A stretch of 64,000 nt of DNA. Source: Metabacillus bambusae. Its GTDB lineage: Bacteria; Bacillota; Bacilli; Bacillales; Bacillaceae. The stretch's first letter is position 1. Each line of letters starts with the position of its first letter. Below are positions 55,050-63,508 of this stretch, one piece after another. The position numbers and the translations under genes were made by a program. The DNA is taken from positions 62,001 through 126,000 of the forward strand of contig NZ_JAGDEL010000012.1 in NCBI RefSeq assembly GCF_017497975.1, written 5' to 3'. The notes under the pieces were generated by a model, which saw only the letters and a program-made list of their open reading frames with translations, did no database searches and had not been told where the DNA came from.

Positions 55050-56348
55050 ATGACTGTTTATCATTTTGTTGGAATTAAAGGGACTGGAATGAGTGCCCTT
55101 GCACAGATTTTACATGATATGAATTACGAAGTTCAGGGCTCTGATATTGAAAAGAAAGTTTTTACGCAAAAAGCCCTTGAAGCACGTAACATTAAAGTAT
55201 TACCCTTTGCAAAAGAAAATATTAAAGAAGGTTTAACAATTATCGCAGGAAATGCGTTTCCGGATACACATCCAGAGATTGAAGAAGCCTTTAATCTTGG
55301 CTTACCAGTTATTCGCTATCATCGTTTTCTTGGTGAATTCATGCAAATGTATACAAGTGTAGCAATAACCGGTGTTCATGGTAAAACATCCACAACCGGA
55401 TTATTATCACATGTAATCCAAGGGGCTGAACCAACATCTTATCTAATTGGTGATGGAACAGGTAATGGTATTCCAAATAGCAAGTATTTCGTTTTTGAAG
55501 CCTGTGAATACCGTAGACATTTCTTATCATACAAACCAGATTATGCGATCATGACAAACATAGATTTTGATCACCCTGATTATTTTACTAACATAGAGGA
55601 TGTGTTTAGTGCATTTCAGGAAATGTCAGTTCTGGTAAAAAAGGGAATTATTGCTTGTGGTGATGATGAGCAGCTACAACAAATTCAAGCAAAGGTTCCT
55701 GTAGTTTACTATGGCTTTGGTGAAGAGAATGATTTCCAAGCAAGAAATGTTGTAAAATCAACAGACGGCACTGCATTTGATGTTTTTGTTCGAAACACCT
55801 TTTATGCGTCTTTTAAAATCACAACTTATGGCGATCACAGTGTTTTAAATGCACTTTCGGTTATCGCATTATGTCATTATGAAGAAATTGACGTTGAGAT
55901 TATTCAACAAAGGCTGTTAACATTTGAAGGAGTGAAACGACGCTTTAATGAAAAAAGAGTCGGAGATCAAATTTTAATTGATGATTACGCACATCATCCT
56001 ACTGAAATCAATGCAACCATTGATGCAGCTAGACAAAAATATCCTGATAGAGACATTGTCGCAGTGTTCCAACCACATACATTTACAAGAACTCAATCCT
56101 TTTTAGAAGAGTTTGCAGAGAGTTTACAAAAGGCAGATTATATTTACTTATGTGATATTTTTGGATCTGCAAGGGAGAATGTTGGTAAGTTGTCAATTGA
56201 CAATTTACTTGAAAAAATTGAAAATTCCCATTTAATAAATGAAGAGGATACCTCTGTCCTAAAAACCCACAAACGTGCTGTTTTAGTTTTCATGGGTGCA
56301 GGAGATATTCAAAAATATCAAGAAGCATATGAAAAGGTTTTAGCTTAA
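55050..56348 (+). CDS. murC: UDP-N-acetylmuramate--L-alanine ligase MurC
   Basis: A 432-residue Mur ligase: N-terminal UDP-binding [16 protein letters not shown] loop [10 protein letters not shown], and central [10 protein letters not shown] and [10 protein letters not shown] motifs. It adds L-Ala to UDP-MurNAc in peptidoglycan synthesis. ATG 55050 follows TGGAGG; the frame from 54999 lacks a site. Confidence 0.95.
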   Translation: MTVYHFVGIKGTGMSALAQILHDMNYEVQGSDIEKKVFTQKALEARNIKVLPFAKENIKEGLTIIAGNAFPDTHPEIEEAFNLGLPVIRYHRFLGEFMQMYTSVAITGVHGKTSTTGLLSHVIQGAEPTSYLIGDGTGNGIPNSKYFVFEACEYRRHFLSYKPDYAIMTNIDFDHPDYFTNIEDVFSAFQEMSVLVKKGIIACGDDEQLQQIQAKVPVVYYGFGEENDFQARNVVKSTDGTAFDVFVRNTFYASFKITTYGDHSVLNALSVIALCHYEEIDVEIIQQRLLTFEGVKRRFNEKRVGDQILIDDYAHHPTEINATIDAARQKYPDRDIVAVFQPHTFTRTQSFLEEFAESLQKADYIYLCDIFGSARENVGKLSIDNLLEKIENSHLINEEDTSVLKTHKRAVLVFMGAGDIQKYQEAYEKVLA

Positions 56349-56363
56349 CACTTTCTAAAGATT

Positions 56364-56428
56364 AAAAAAAGCTGACGATAAATAAGAAAATTACGTTAAG
56401 TAATGATTCTTATCTAAGTCAGCTTTTT
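56364..56428. terminator. Long bidirectional terminator between murC and the FHA gene
   Basis: AAAAAAAGCTGAC / GTCAGCTTTTTT outer stem with inner GATAA..AAGAA / TTCTTATC and ATTACGTTAAGTAAT palindromes; both strands end in T-runs. The right arm touches the stop codon of the FHA gene. Confidence 0.85.
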
Positions 56429-57103
56429 TCACGTTCTTAATTCATAGCCTTTGCCTCTTATTGTTTCAATTGTTATAGTAGGGGGTATTTTCTTTCGCAA
56501 TCTATAAATGAGTGCATTCACTTCTTCTGAACTAACCATAGAATCAATGCTATTTGATGTAAATCTTTCAGACCATACATAATGTGTTAGTTCATCCTTA
56601 GAAACAAATTGTTTTTTTTGAAGAAGTATTTCTATGAATTTATATTCTTTTTCTGTCAAAGCATAACAGTTGTTTTTCAAGATTAAATTTTGTTTTAATG
56701 GGTCAAGTCGAGGGGGATTGGGCTTTTTCTCTTGTTCTTCTAGATTAATGGGTGTTAACTCACAAGTCTCATCAAAGTCCCTAAGTGAAAAAGACATGAT
56801 AACTAGATCTTTTGCAAATGATATTTTGTCATTTGTAGCTAGTTTTTCAGGTATATTCGGTTCAAGTATTTTTCCATTAACCGATGTACCATGTTTACTT
56901 TGTAAATCTTTAATGTAAAAACTATTTGCTTCAAAAGAAATGCTAAAATGTTTTCTTGAAACGAATACGTTATTAAACGTTATGTCTGGCTTCCAATGCT
57001 TAGATTCTCTACCAAAAACCATATTTGCTTTATCTAATGAGATAATATCCCCCGATTCATAATGTGGTGCCTTTTCAATTACAAGAAACGAAGAAGTATC
57101 CAT
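56429..57103 (-). CDS. FHA domain-winged helix transcriptional regulator
   Basis: A 224-residue protein of two parts. Residues 1-115 are an FHA phosphothreonine-binding domain (FGRES at 30-34, SRKH at 49-52, SKHGTSVNG at 69-77). Residues 143-224 are an OmpR/PhoB-type winged helix (LTEKEYKFIEILLQKK, VSKDELTHYVW, VNALIYRLRKKI, ETIRGKGYEL). There is no receiver domain, so control may come from Ser/Thr phosphorylation of a partner. AGGAG precedes the ATG. No kinase gene lies within the window. Confidence 0.85.
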   Translation of the reverse strand: MDTSSFLVIEKAPHYESGDIISLDKANMVFGRESKHWKPDITFNNVFVSRKHFSISFEANSFYIKDLQSKHGTSVNGKILEPNIPEKLATNDKISFAKDLVIMSFSLRDFDETCELTPINLEEQEKKPNPPRLDPLKQNLILKNNCYALTEKEYKFIEILLQKKQFVSKDELTHYVWSERFTSNSIDSMVSSEEVNALIYRLRKKIPPTITIETIRGKGYELRT

Positions 57104-57229
57104 TCTATTAACTCCTAACTATCTATCATTGTCAGAATCTTATCATCAAAATATTATCCCATAACCATTGAGTGTGAGCAAACAAATAATTAGTATTAGT
57201 TACTGTGAGCTAGAGTGGAGGTTATAAAG

Positions 57230-58204
57230 ATGAAAAGGAAGAGGAAGTTTTTAAAAATACTTATATTGTTTATTACCCTCCTATTATTTATGGTGATAAA
57301 CAATTCCAATCTATTTTTAAAGCAAACAACTAAAGATCCCCTGTTACTTGCTCATAGAGGAATGGCTCAAACCTTTAATATAAAAGATGTAAAGTATGAC
57401 ACCTGTACTGCTGAGATGATCTATAAGCCTGAACATTCTTATTTAGAGAATACAATTCCTTCAATGGAAGCTGCGTTTAATGAAGGTGCAGATATGGTTG
57501 AGTTTGATATCATGCCAACAAAGGACGGGCAGTTTGCAGTGTTTCATGATGAGACGTTAGATTGCCGAACAAATGTAAAAGGAACAACAGAGGATTATAC
57601 AATGGATGAGCTTAAAAAAGTTGACACCGGATTTGGTTATACATACGATAATGGAAAAACATTTCCTTTCCGTGGTAAAGGTATTGGTCTTATGCCATCA
57701 CTTGATGAGGTATTAAGCAATTTTCCAGATAAGTCCTTATTAATCCATATTAAGAGTAACGATGCTGCAGAAGGGGTACAACTGGCGAAAGTACTTACTA
57801 AGCTTCCAAAGGATCGTCTAAGCCTTTTAACTGTATATGGTGGTGATGAACCAATTGAAGCATTAAAAGAAAAGCTACCTAAGATTAAAGTTATGTCAAA
57901 AAATACAATGAAAAGCTGCCTTATTCCATATATTTTAGTTGGTTGGACGGGTTATGTACCTGAAACATGTGAAAATACTGAGTTACATCTTCCTGAAAAA
58001 ATTGCACCATACTTATGGGGATGGTCTGGAAAATTCACTAGTCGAATGGAAGATTTAAATACAAGAGTCATTGTAGTAGTTGGTGATGGAGGTTTCTCAG
58101 AAGGGTTTGATTCAGAAGAAGATTTAAAACGTTTACCAAATCATTACTCAGGAGGGGTTTGGACAAATCGAATCGATATTATTGCTCCTGTGTTTAATAA
58201 ATAA
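57230..58204 (+). CDS. Membrane-anchored glycerophosphodiester phosphodiesterase
   Basis: A 324-residue protein with one N-terminal membrane helix (about 9-27) and an extracellular GDPD domain. Catalytic motifs: LLAHRG, NTIPSMEAAFNEGADMVEFD (metal Glu and Asp), VFHDETL, and a C-terminal variant region. It cleaves glycerophosphodiesters, possibly teichoic acid or lipid-derived. GTGGAGG precedes ATG 57230. It diverges from the FHA regulator, a possible regulatory partner by position only. Confidence 0.85.
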   Translation: MKRKRKFLKILILFITLLLFMVINNSNLFLKQTTKDPLLLAHRGMAQTFNIKDVKYDTCTAEMIYKPEHSYLENTIPSMEAAFNEGADMVEFDIMPTKDGQFAVFHDETLDCRTNVKGTTEDYTMDELKKVDTGFGYTYDNGKTFPFRGKGIGLMPSLDEVLSNFPDKSLLIHIKSNDAAEGVQLAKVLTKLPKDRLSLLTVYGGDEPIEALKEKLPKIKVMSKNTMKSCLIPYILVGWTGYVPETCENTELHLPEKIAPYLWGWSGKFTSRMEDLNTRVIVVVGDGGFSEGFDSEEDLKRLPNHYSGGVWTNRIDIIAPVFNK

Positions 58205-58235
58205 GGTTAATTTCGCAATTAGTGTCTTTTAGTAA

Positions 58236-58458
58236 GGCTGTTTTCGCAAACTTTGTTGCTATATACCAGGTAGTGCGGTGTGGTTGATTGCAGCGAGAGA
58301 GATGCTCGCTTTCCGCGGGGCGGGCGGTGAGCCTCCTCGGCGTAAACGCCTGCATGAGTCTCCCCTGTCCCGCTACTCTCGCAGAAGTCTCGTAATCCGT
58401 TCCAATCAACCTTAAGCAGTTTTCGTTTTAAAAGCAACGATCTCTTAGAAAAGAGACC
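58236..58458 (+). repeat. Family B MITE-like element, copy 4
   Basis: A 223-base copy nearly identical in layout to copy 3 (GGCTGTTTTCGCAAACTTTG, GGTTGATTGCAGCGAGAG, CTCAGGCGTAAACGCC-type core), right end GAGACC with one inserted A. TAA flanks the left end and TTA the right. Confidence 0.88.
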
Positions 58459-58545
58459 TTATAAATAAAGGTTAGTGACCAAGATAGGATTAGAAGCATA
58501 TGGCATTTACCAATAATAAAATAGTCTTAGATGAAGGGTGTTTGT

Positions 58546-59472
58546 ATGATAGAGAAAGAGGTAGTTTTAAAAGTAAGTAATCTAAGTAAAAGGATAGGAA
58601 AATCATCAATAATAAAAGACGTAAGTTTTGAACTTAACAAGGGTGAAATTCTTGGTCTCCTTGGTCCAAATGGTTCAGGCAAAACAACGATTTTAAAAAT
58701 GTTAGTTGGACTCATAAAACCGACAATTGGGAGCATTGTTATCGAAAAAGTTAATATAAGAAAAGATTTTGAAAGGGCAATCACCCATGTAGGTGCGATC
58801 ATTGAAAATCCTGTAATGTATGATTTTTTATCAGGATATGATAATCTCGTTCATTTTTTCCGTATGACAAATAAGTTTTCTAATGAAAGAATTGACGAGG
58901 TTATTGAATTATTAAGGATGGATGATTACATTGATGATAAAGTATATACCTATTCATTAGGAATGAGGCAAAGACTCGGATTAGCACAGGCGATTCTGCA
59001 TCAACCATCTATCCTTCTTTTAGATGAACCTACGAACGGGTTAGATCCAGAAGGTATTAAAAGCCTTAGAGAAACATTGAGAAAACTTGCAAACGAAAAT
59101 GGTGTTTCGATTATTATCTCTAGTCATATTTTAGGTGAAATTGAATTGATTTGTGATAGTGTGTTGGTCATGGATGATGGTATATGTATTGAACGAGGCT
59201 TATTAAGTGAATTACAAAATGGAACAAGCATGAAACATTCGTATTCCTTTAAGGTATTGAATGCAGAAAACATAGAACCGATTTTACAAACTAAGTATGA
59301 AAATGACAGAATTCATTACCAAACTAATGGTTTTTCAATAGAATTAGAGGTAGAAGAAGTAGCAGAGTTAAACAAACTACTAGTTGCTGCTGGAATCAAT
59401 GTAATAGGCATTGAAAGAATTGGTAGTCCATTAGAAGAGCTGTTTTTACAAAAATTGCGAGGTGAAGAAATA
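58546..59472 (+). CDS. ABC transporter ATP-binding protein (bacitracin/lantibiotic type)
   Basis: A 308-residue ATPase with Walker A GPNGSGKTT, signature YSLGMRQRLGLA, Walker B LLLDEPTNGLDPEG and H-loop SSHILGEIE. The YSLGM signature and about 80-residue C-terminal extension fit the BcrA/peptide-antibiotic resistance group. ATG 58546 follows AAGGGTG. It is coupled to the permease (stop and start overlap by one base, TAATG). Confidence 0.85.
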
Positions 59473-59474
59473 TA

Positions 59475-60236
59475 ATGTCTTATCTTCACTTAATCAAGAA
59501 TGAACACATGAAACTATTTAAACGGCCAAGAATATGGATTTTAATTGGCTTAATGGTATTTATGAATATTATCGTAAGTATATTTTTTAAGTTTTTATTT
59601 AAAGGGACTGAATTTACCTTTTGGGACTATATTCAAGTGAGCTCATACTTATTAATTGTAATTCAATTAATGTGTATTATTATTGCTGGTGACATAGTTT
59701 CAAGTGAATTTGAAAAAGGTACAATAAAGTTTTTGTTTACTCGACCTGTAAAAAGGGTGAAAATATTACTTTCTAAGTATATAACGGTTTTGTACATAAT
59801 AATTTTATTAGTATCACTTCAATTATTTATGTCAAGTATTCTCGGTATTGTTTTTTATTCTGGAACGTTATTAACTCTTGATCAAAAGGTGCTAATTGGA
59901 TTAGCAAGTTATCTTTTCAACTTAATTGAAATAGTGGTAATGAGTACAATAGCTTTTAGCTTTTCAACAATTACGAGAAGTAGTGTATTTTCAATTGCAG
60001 TCCCTGTTTTTTTATTGTTTACATCAAGTGCAATTATCACGCTATTAGACCATTATCATTATCAAGCAGGTAAGTACTTGCTATTTGCTAACACAAATAT
60101 AATGCCATACTTTTTCGGTCAACCATTATTTGAAGGAATGACATTGACTTTTTCGCTTATTAATATCATTTTACATTTGGTCGTATTTTTCTTTTTTTCT
60201 ATCCTTTCGTTTACGAAGAGAGATGTCCATGTTTAA
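59475..60236 (+). CDS. ABC-2 type permease
   Basis: A 253-residue membrane protein with six predicted helices and the ABC2 block IIAGDIVSSEFEKGTIKFLFTRPVKR. It partners the preceding ATPase. Such BcrAB-like pairs export or resist peptide antibiotics. No two-component regulator is adjacent, so the role is inferred only. Confidence 0.83.
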   Translation: MSYLHLIKNEHMKLFKRPRIWILIGLMVFMNIIVSIFFKFLFKGTEFTFWDYIQVSSYLLIVIQLMCIIIAGDIVSSEFEKGTIKFLFTRPVKRVKILLSKYITVLYIIILLVSLQLFMSSILGIVFYSGTLLTLDQKVLIGLASYLFNLIEIVVMSTIAFSFSTITRSSVFSIAVPVFLLFTSSAIITLLDHYHYQAGKYLLFANTNIMPYFFGQPLFEGMTLTFSLINIILHLVVFFFFSILSFTKRDVHV

Positions 60237-60291
60237 TTAAGAATGATCTCACATGATAAAGTTATCAACGTAATGAATCTCTTATAAAAAA

Positions 60292-60314
60292 TGGGCTGAC
60301 GTATTGTCAGCCCA
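60292..60314. terminator. Terminator between the permease and aminopeptidase genes
   Basis: TGGGCTGAC / GTCAGCCCA, 9-bp perfect stem, loop GTATT; T-run on the minus strand (ATTTTTTAT), short one on plus. Confidence 0.88.
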
Positions 60315-60318
60315 ATTC

Positions 60319-61434
60319 TTATTTTAAATTTTCACTATTTAATGCTTCTAACTCAGGTAAAACAAAGCGACCATCTTTACGAATGAGCACATCATCGAAA
60401 TAAATCTCACCACCACCATATTCAGGGCGTTGAATCATAACCATATCCCAATGGATGTTGGATTTGTTTCCATTGTAGGCGTCATCATAGGCCTGACCTG
60501 GTGTAAAGTGAAAGCTACCATCGATTTTTTCATCGAAGAGGATGTCTTGCATTGGGTGTAAGATATAAGGATTCACCCCAATTGCAAATTCACCAACAAA
60601 CCGTGCACCTTCATCAGTATCAAATATTTTGTTAATTCTTTCAGTATCATTTGCAGTGGCCTCGATAATTTTTCCAGATTTAAATGTTAATTGGACATTT
60701 TCAAATGTAAAACCGTTATATGGCGAAGATGTATTATATGTAATTTGACCATTTACAGAATCACGAACAGGTGCTGTATAAACCTCACCATCAGGAATAT
60801 TCATTTGACCAGAGCATTTGATGGCTGGAATGTCTTTGATCGAGAAGGTTAAATCTGTTCCCTCGCCTGTTAAACGAACCTTATCAGTTTTATTCATTAA
60901 CTCAACTAATGGATCCATTGCTTTGTCCATCTTGCTATAATCCAGATTACATACATCAAAATAGAAATCCTCAAACTGTTCCGTACTCATTTTCGCGAGC
61001 TGAGCCATTGATGAAGTCGGATATCGTAACACAACCCATCTTGTTTTAGGTACACGAATTTCACGATGAACTTTTTGACCAACAGTTTGACCTTGAAGCT
61101 TCATTTTTTCATCAGGTACATCTGCAAGCTCATTAATATTATTACCAGATCGTAATCCTATGTAGGCATCCATTTTTTTCATCACTTCTGCTTCAAAATC
61201 AGCGATCATATGATATTGTTCTTCACTGCCACCCATCATTAAAGCACGATCGACTTGATGATCCTTTAGTGAAACAAAGGGATAACCTCCTGCTTCATAA
61301 GCTTCTTTTACAAGAGCAATGACAAGCTCTTTTTGTAGGCCGAAATTTTCTATTAATACCTTTTCACCTTTTTGTAACCGTATCGAGTAGTTTATAAGGT
61401 TTTTCGCTAAAGTTTGAATTCTTGGATCCTTCAA
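60319..61434 (-). CDS. M29-family aminopeptidase
   Basis: A 371-residue protein of the thermophilic aminopeptidase T group. Starts MKDPRIQTLAKNLINYSIRLQKGEKVLIEN; conserved blocks include LTGEGTDLTFSIK, NIPDGEVYTAP, DEGARFVGEFAIGVNP and SNIHWDMVMIQRPE, which hold the Glu, His and Asp metal ligands of the family. It is shorter than the 410-residue AmpS type. TTG start after GGAGGA. Confidence 0.88.
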   Translation of the reverse strand: MKDPRIQTLAKNLINYSIRLQKGEKVLIENFGLQKELVIALVKEAYEAGGYPFVSLKDHQVDRALMMGGSEEQYHMIADFEAEVMKKMDAYIGLRSGNNINELADVPDEKMKLQGQTVGQKVHREIRVPKTRWVVLRYPTSSMAQLAKMSTEQFEDFYFDVCNLDYSKMDKAMDPLVELMNKTDKVRLTGEGTDLTFSIKDIPAIKCSGQMNIPDGEVYTAPVRDSVNGQITYNTSSPYNGFTFENVQLTFKSGKIIEATANDTERINKIFDTDEGARFVGEFAIGVNPYILHPMQDILFDEKIDGSFHFTPGQAYDDAYNGNKSNIHWDMVMIQRPEYGGGEIYFDDVLIRKDGRFVLPELEALNSENLK

Positions 61435-61607
61435 AATAAATCCTCCCTATTAAATGATGTTGTCATATCATACCTTATTGTACCCGAACATAAAAAAGAA
61501 TCGTCATAATATGTATTCATCAAAAATAAACAAAATTTGATATCAGCAAAAACTGACAAAGGGATTGTCTAATTGAATAGAGAATTTAGTAATTATGTAA
61601 ATTTTAT

Positions 61608-61632
61608 GTTTATAATAGATTATGATGGGTAA
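61608..61632 (+). promoter_or_regulatory. Sigma-B-like promoter of ytxGHJ
   Basis: GTTTAT (61608-61613), 13 bases, GGGTAA (61627-61632), matching GTTTAA-N12-15-GGGWAW in all but one base, about 30 bases before the ytxG start. In B. subtilis this operon is sigma-B and sigma-H dependent. Confidence 0.7.
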
Positions 61633-61663
61633 TTGAACAGTAAAGACATAGGAGGTGTAAGAC

Positions 61664-62092
61664 ATGATTATTATTTTATATTTAAGTGTCGCGCTTATAG
61701 CGATAGCATTTACCATTTTAGTTGTGTACGTGTCGAAAACTCTAAAGGCTTTGCAAGGAACATTAACAAATGTTGCAAGCACCTTGTCTGGTCTAGAGAA
61801 GCAAATGGAAGGAATTACGACAGAAACAACATTTTTACTACATAAAACGAATGCACTTGCAGAAGATATTCAACATAAGTCAGAAAAGCTAAATACTGTT
61901 GTGGAGTCAGTAAAGGATGTTGGCACAACAATTCAACAGTTAAATCAATCTGTAAAAAAAATTACAACTTCTGTTTCAACGAACCTTGAACAAAATCAAG
62001 ATAAAGTGAACCAAGTTGTTCAATGGAGTAATGCTGCCATGGAAATATGGGCAAAATGGAAGCAGAAGAGTGAAAAAAAGACAACCATTTAA
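61664..62092 (+). CDS. ytxG: YtxG family protein (DUF948)
   Basis: A 142-residue protein with an N-terminal membrane helix ([20 protein letters not shown]) followed by a long coiled coil ([23 protein letters not shown]..., [21 protein letters not shown]). Anchored, cytoplasm-facing or stress-related in function; the exact role is unknown. GGAGG precedes the ATG. First gene of ytxGHJ. Confidence 0.87.
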   Translation: MIIILYLSVALIAIAFTILVVYVSKTLKALQGTLTNVASTLSGLEKQMEGITTETTFLLHKTNALAEDIQHKSEKLNTVVESVKDVGTTIQQLNQSVKKITTSVSTNLEQNQDKVNQVVQWSNAAMEIWAKWKQKSEKKTTI

Positions 62093-62134
62093 TAAAGTAT
62101 TTAGATTTACACTTTTGAGGAGGTAGAAATCATC

Positions 62135-62629
62135 ATGGGTAAAAATAATAATAAGGATTTTATTGTTGGTTCAATTATTGGAGGGCTAGTAGGTGCGGCT
62201 GCAGCTTTATTTTTAGCACCTAAATCAGGAAAAGAAATTCGTGAAAATCTTGGACAACAAGCGAATGTAATGAAGGATCGAACAGGAAAGTTTACGAATG
62301 GTGCTCTAGAAAAGGGTTCAGGCATAGCAAGTGTAGCGAAAGAGAAAACAGTATCACTTTCGCAGGTTCTTACTGAGCAATCGTCACAAATCATGAATAA
62401 GGTTCGTGATATAAAAAGTACTACTAATGGACAAGGTGATTTCGTTGAAAAGGAAGTAGCAGATGCATTGGAACAAATTTCTGATGAAGCATCGACTTCT
62501 AATAATGATGAAAAAACTGAAGATCAGGCTATTTCAGAATCAATTACAGAAGCAGTTGAAGCATTAGAGGAAGATAACAAAAAGGAACAACCAAAAGCTG
62601 ATTTAAAAGATGAAGTAAAATCAAATTAA
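62135..62629 (+). CDS. ytxH: YtxH domain-containing general stress protein
   Basis: A 164-residue protein with the family core FIVGSIIGGLVGAAAALFLAPKSGKEIR (membrane/glycine-zipper helix plus APKSG), followed by an acidic coiled-coil tail (about 90-164). Function unknown; typical of general stress operons. AGGAGG precedes the ATG. Confidence 0.88.
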   Translation: MGKNNNKDFIVGSIIGGLVGAAAALFLAPKSGKEIRENLGQQANVMKDRTGKFTNGALEKGSGIASVAKEKTVSLSQVLTEQSSQIMNKVRDIKSTTNGQGDFVEKEVADALEQISDEASTSNNDEKTEDQAISESITEAVEALEEDNKKEQPKADLKDEVKSN

Positions 62630-62672
62630 TTAATAGCAGGACAGTTTAGTGGCTGTGGGAAAGGTGAAAAAA

Positions 62673-63002
62673 GTGAGCAAACAATTAATTGATACTGTAG
62701 AACAATTTGAGGAATTATTTAATAAGCATGAAGAATTTCTATTTGTAAAAAATAGCCTGACATGTCCCATTAGTCAAGCAGCATTTGAAGAATATCAGGA
62801 GTTTGTAGAAAAGCATCAAGACTATCCAAGTTACCATTTACATGTTCAGGATTCAAGATCATTATCAAATTATATTGCTGAAACATTTGCAATTAAACAT
62901 GAATCACCACAAGCGCTTTTGTTTAAAGGAAAAGATGTCGTATGGAATGCATCACATTGGAAAATCACATATGATGCATTAAAAAAAGAAGTATTAGGTT
63001 AA
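62673..63002 (+). CDS. ytxJ: YtxJ bacillithiol-linked thioredoxin-like protein
   Basis: A 109-residue monothiol thioredoxin-fold protein. The active site is TCPIS with a single Cys and lies in FVKNSLTCPISQAAFEEY, typical of YtxJ/BrxC, proposed to act in protein de-bacillithiolation. GTG 62673 has AAAGGTGA 6 bases upstream; the GTG at 62649 is less well supported. Last gene of ytxGHJ. Confidence 0.87.
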   Translation: MSKQLIDTVEQFEELFNKHEEFLFVKNSLTCPISQAAFEEYQEFVEKHQDYPSYHLHVQDSRSLSNYIAETFAIKHESPQALLFKGKDVVWNASHWKITYDALKKEVLG

Positions 63003-63004
63003 AG

Positions 63005-63050
63005 AAAAGGTGATTGACCTCTGATAATCGTGAGGTTAATCACCTTTTTA
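63005..63050 (+). terminator. Terminator after ytxGHJ
   Basis: AAAAGGTGATTGACCTC / GAGGTTAATCACCTTTTT, 17-bp stem with one mismatch. Confidence 0.92.
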
Positions 63051-63133
63051 AAATTGGGAGGACAACTTATGATCTAACCGAATATTTTTTTAGTGTAGCC
63101 GTCTTTACATCGTTATGTATGTTTTAATACTTA

Positions 63134-63229
63134 GGCTTTTTTAAACTTGGTTGGTGATTTTTGCTGCATGCGTTCGATTTCCGCTCCAATCAACAAAGTG
63201 CCAAAATCAACAGTGAGCTTAATAGGGAC
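63134..63229 (+). repeat. Family C MITE-like element, shortened copy
   Basis: GGCTTTTTTAAACTTGGTTG at left, TCCAATCAACAAAGTGCC and AACAGTGAGCTTAATAGGG at right; the core is deleted. Confidence 0.65.
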
Positions 63230-63295
63230 AAAATATTAAAAAATCGATTATATTATGCTTTATCGCTTAAAAGCGTTTAAATGTTAAAGTTTTTG

Positions 63296-63324
63296 ATGAC
63301 AATCCCTATTTTATCGTTTATAAT
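63296..63324 (+). promoter_or_regulatory. Sigma-A promoter of aroA
   Basis: ATGACA (63296-63301), 17 bases, TATAAT (63319-63324). The start site would leave a leader of about 175 bases containing a direct repeat, TTTATTAAT..GACTTCAG / TTTATTAAT..AACTTCAG, about 42 bases apart (63382, 63424). Confidence 0.7.
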
Positions 63325-63508
63325 TACAACTAATTAGAGAAAATGTTCCACACATTTTTTGATTGATAAGAAAACATTAAGTTTTATTAATGTAGACTTC
63401 AGATTTTCTAAGTTAGTCATTATATTTATTAATACTAACTTCAGCTTCATTCAATCTATTGTGGTTTCAGTGATTTTTGACTATTTTTTTTAAGAAGGGA
63501 TGAGAGAG

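Noticed and set aside
58546-60236. ABC pair as part of a new immunity or biosynthetic cluster
   Set aside because: No precursor peptide, modification enzyme or two-component system is adjacent; only a MITE-like element and housekeeping genes flank it.
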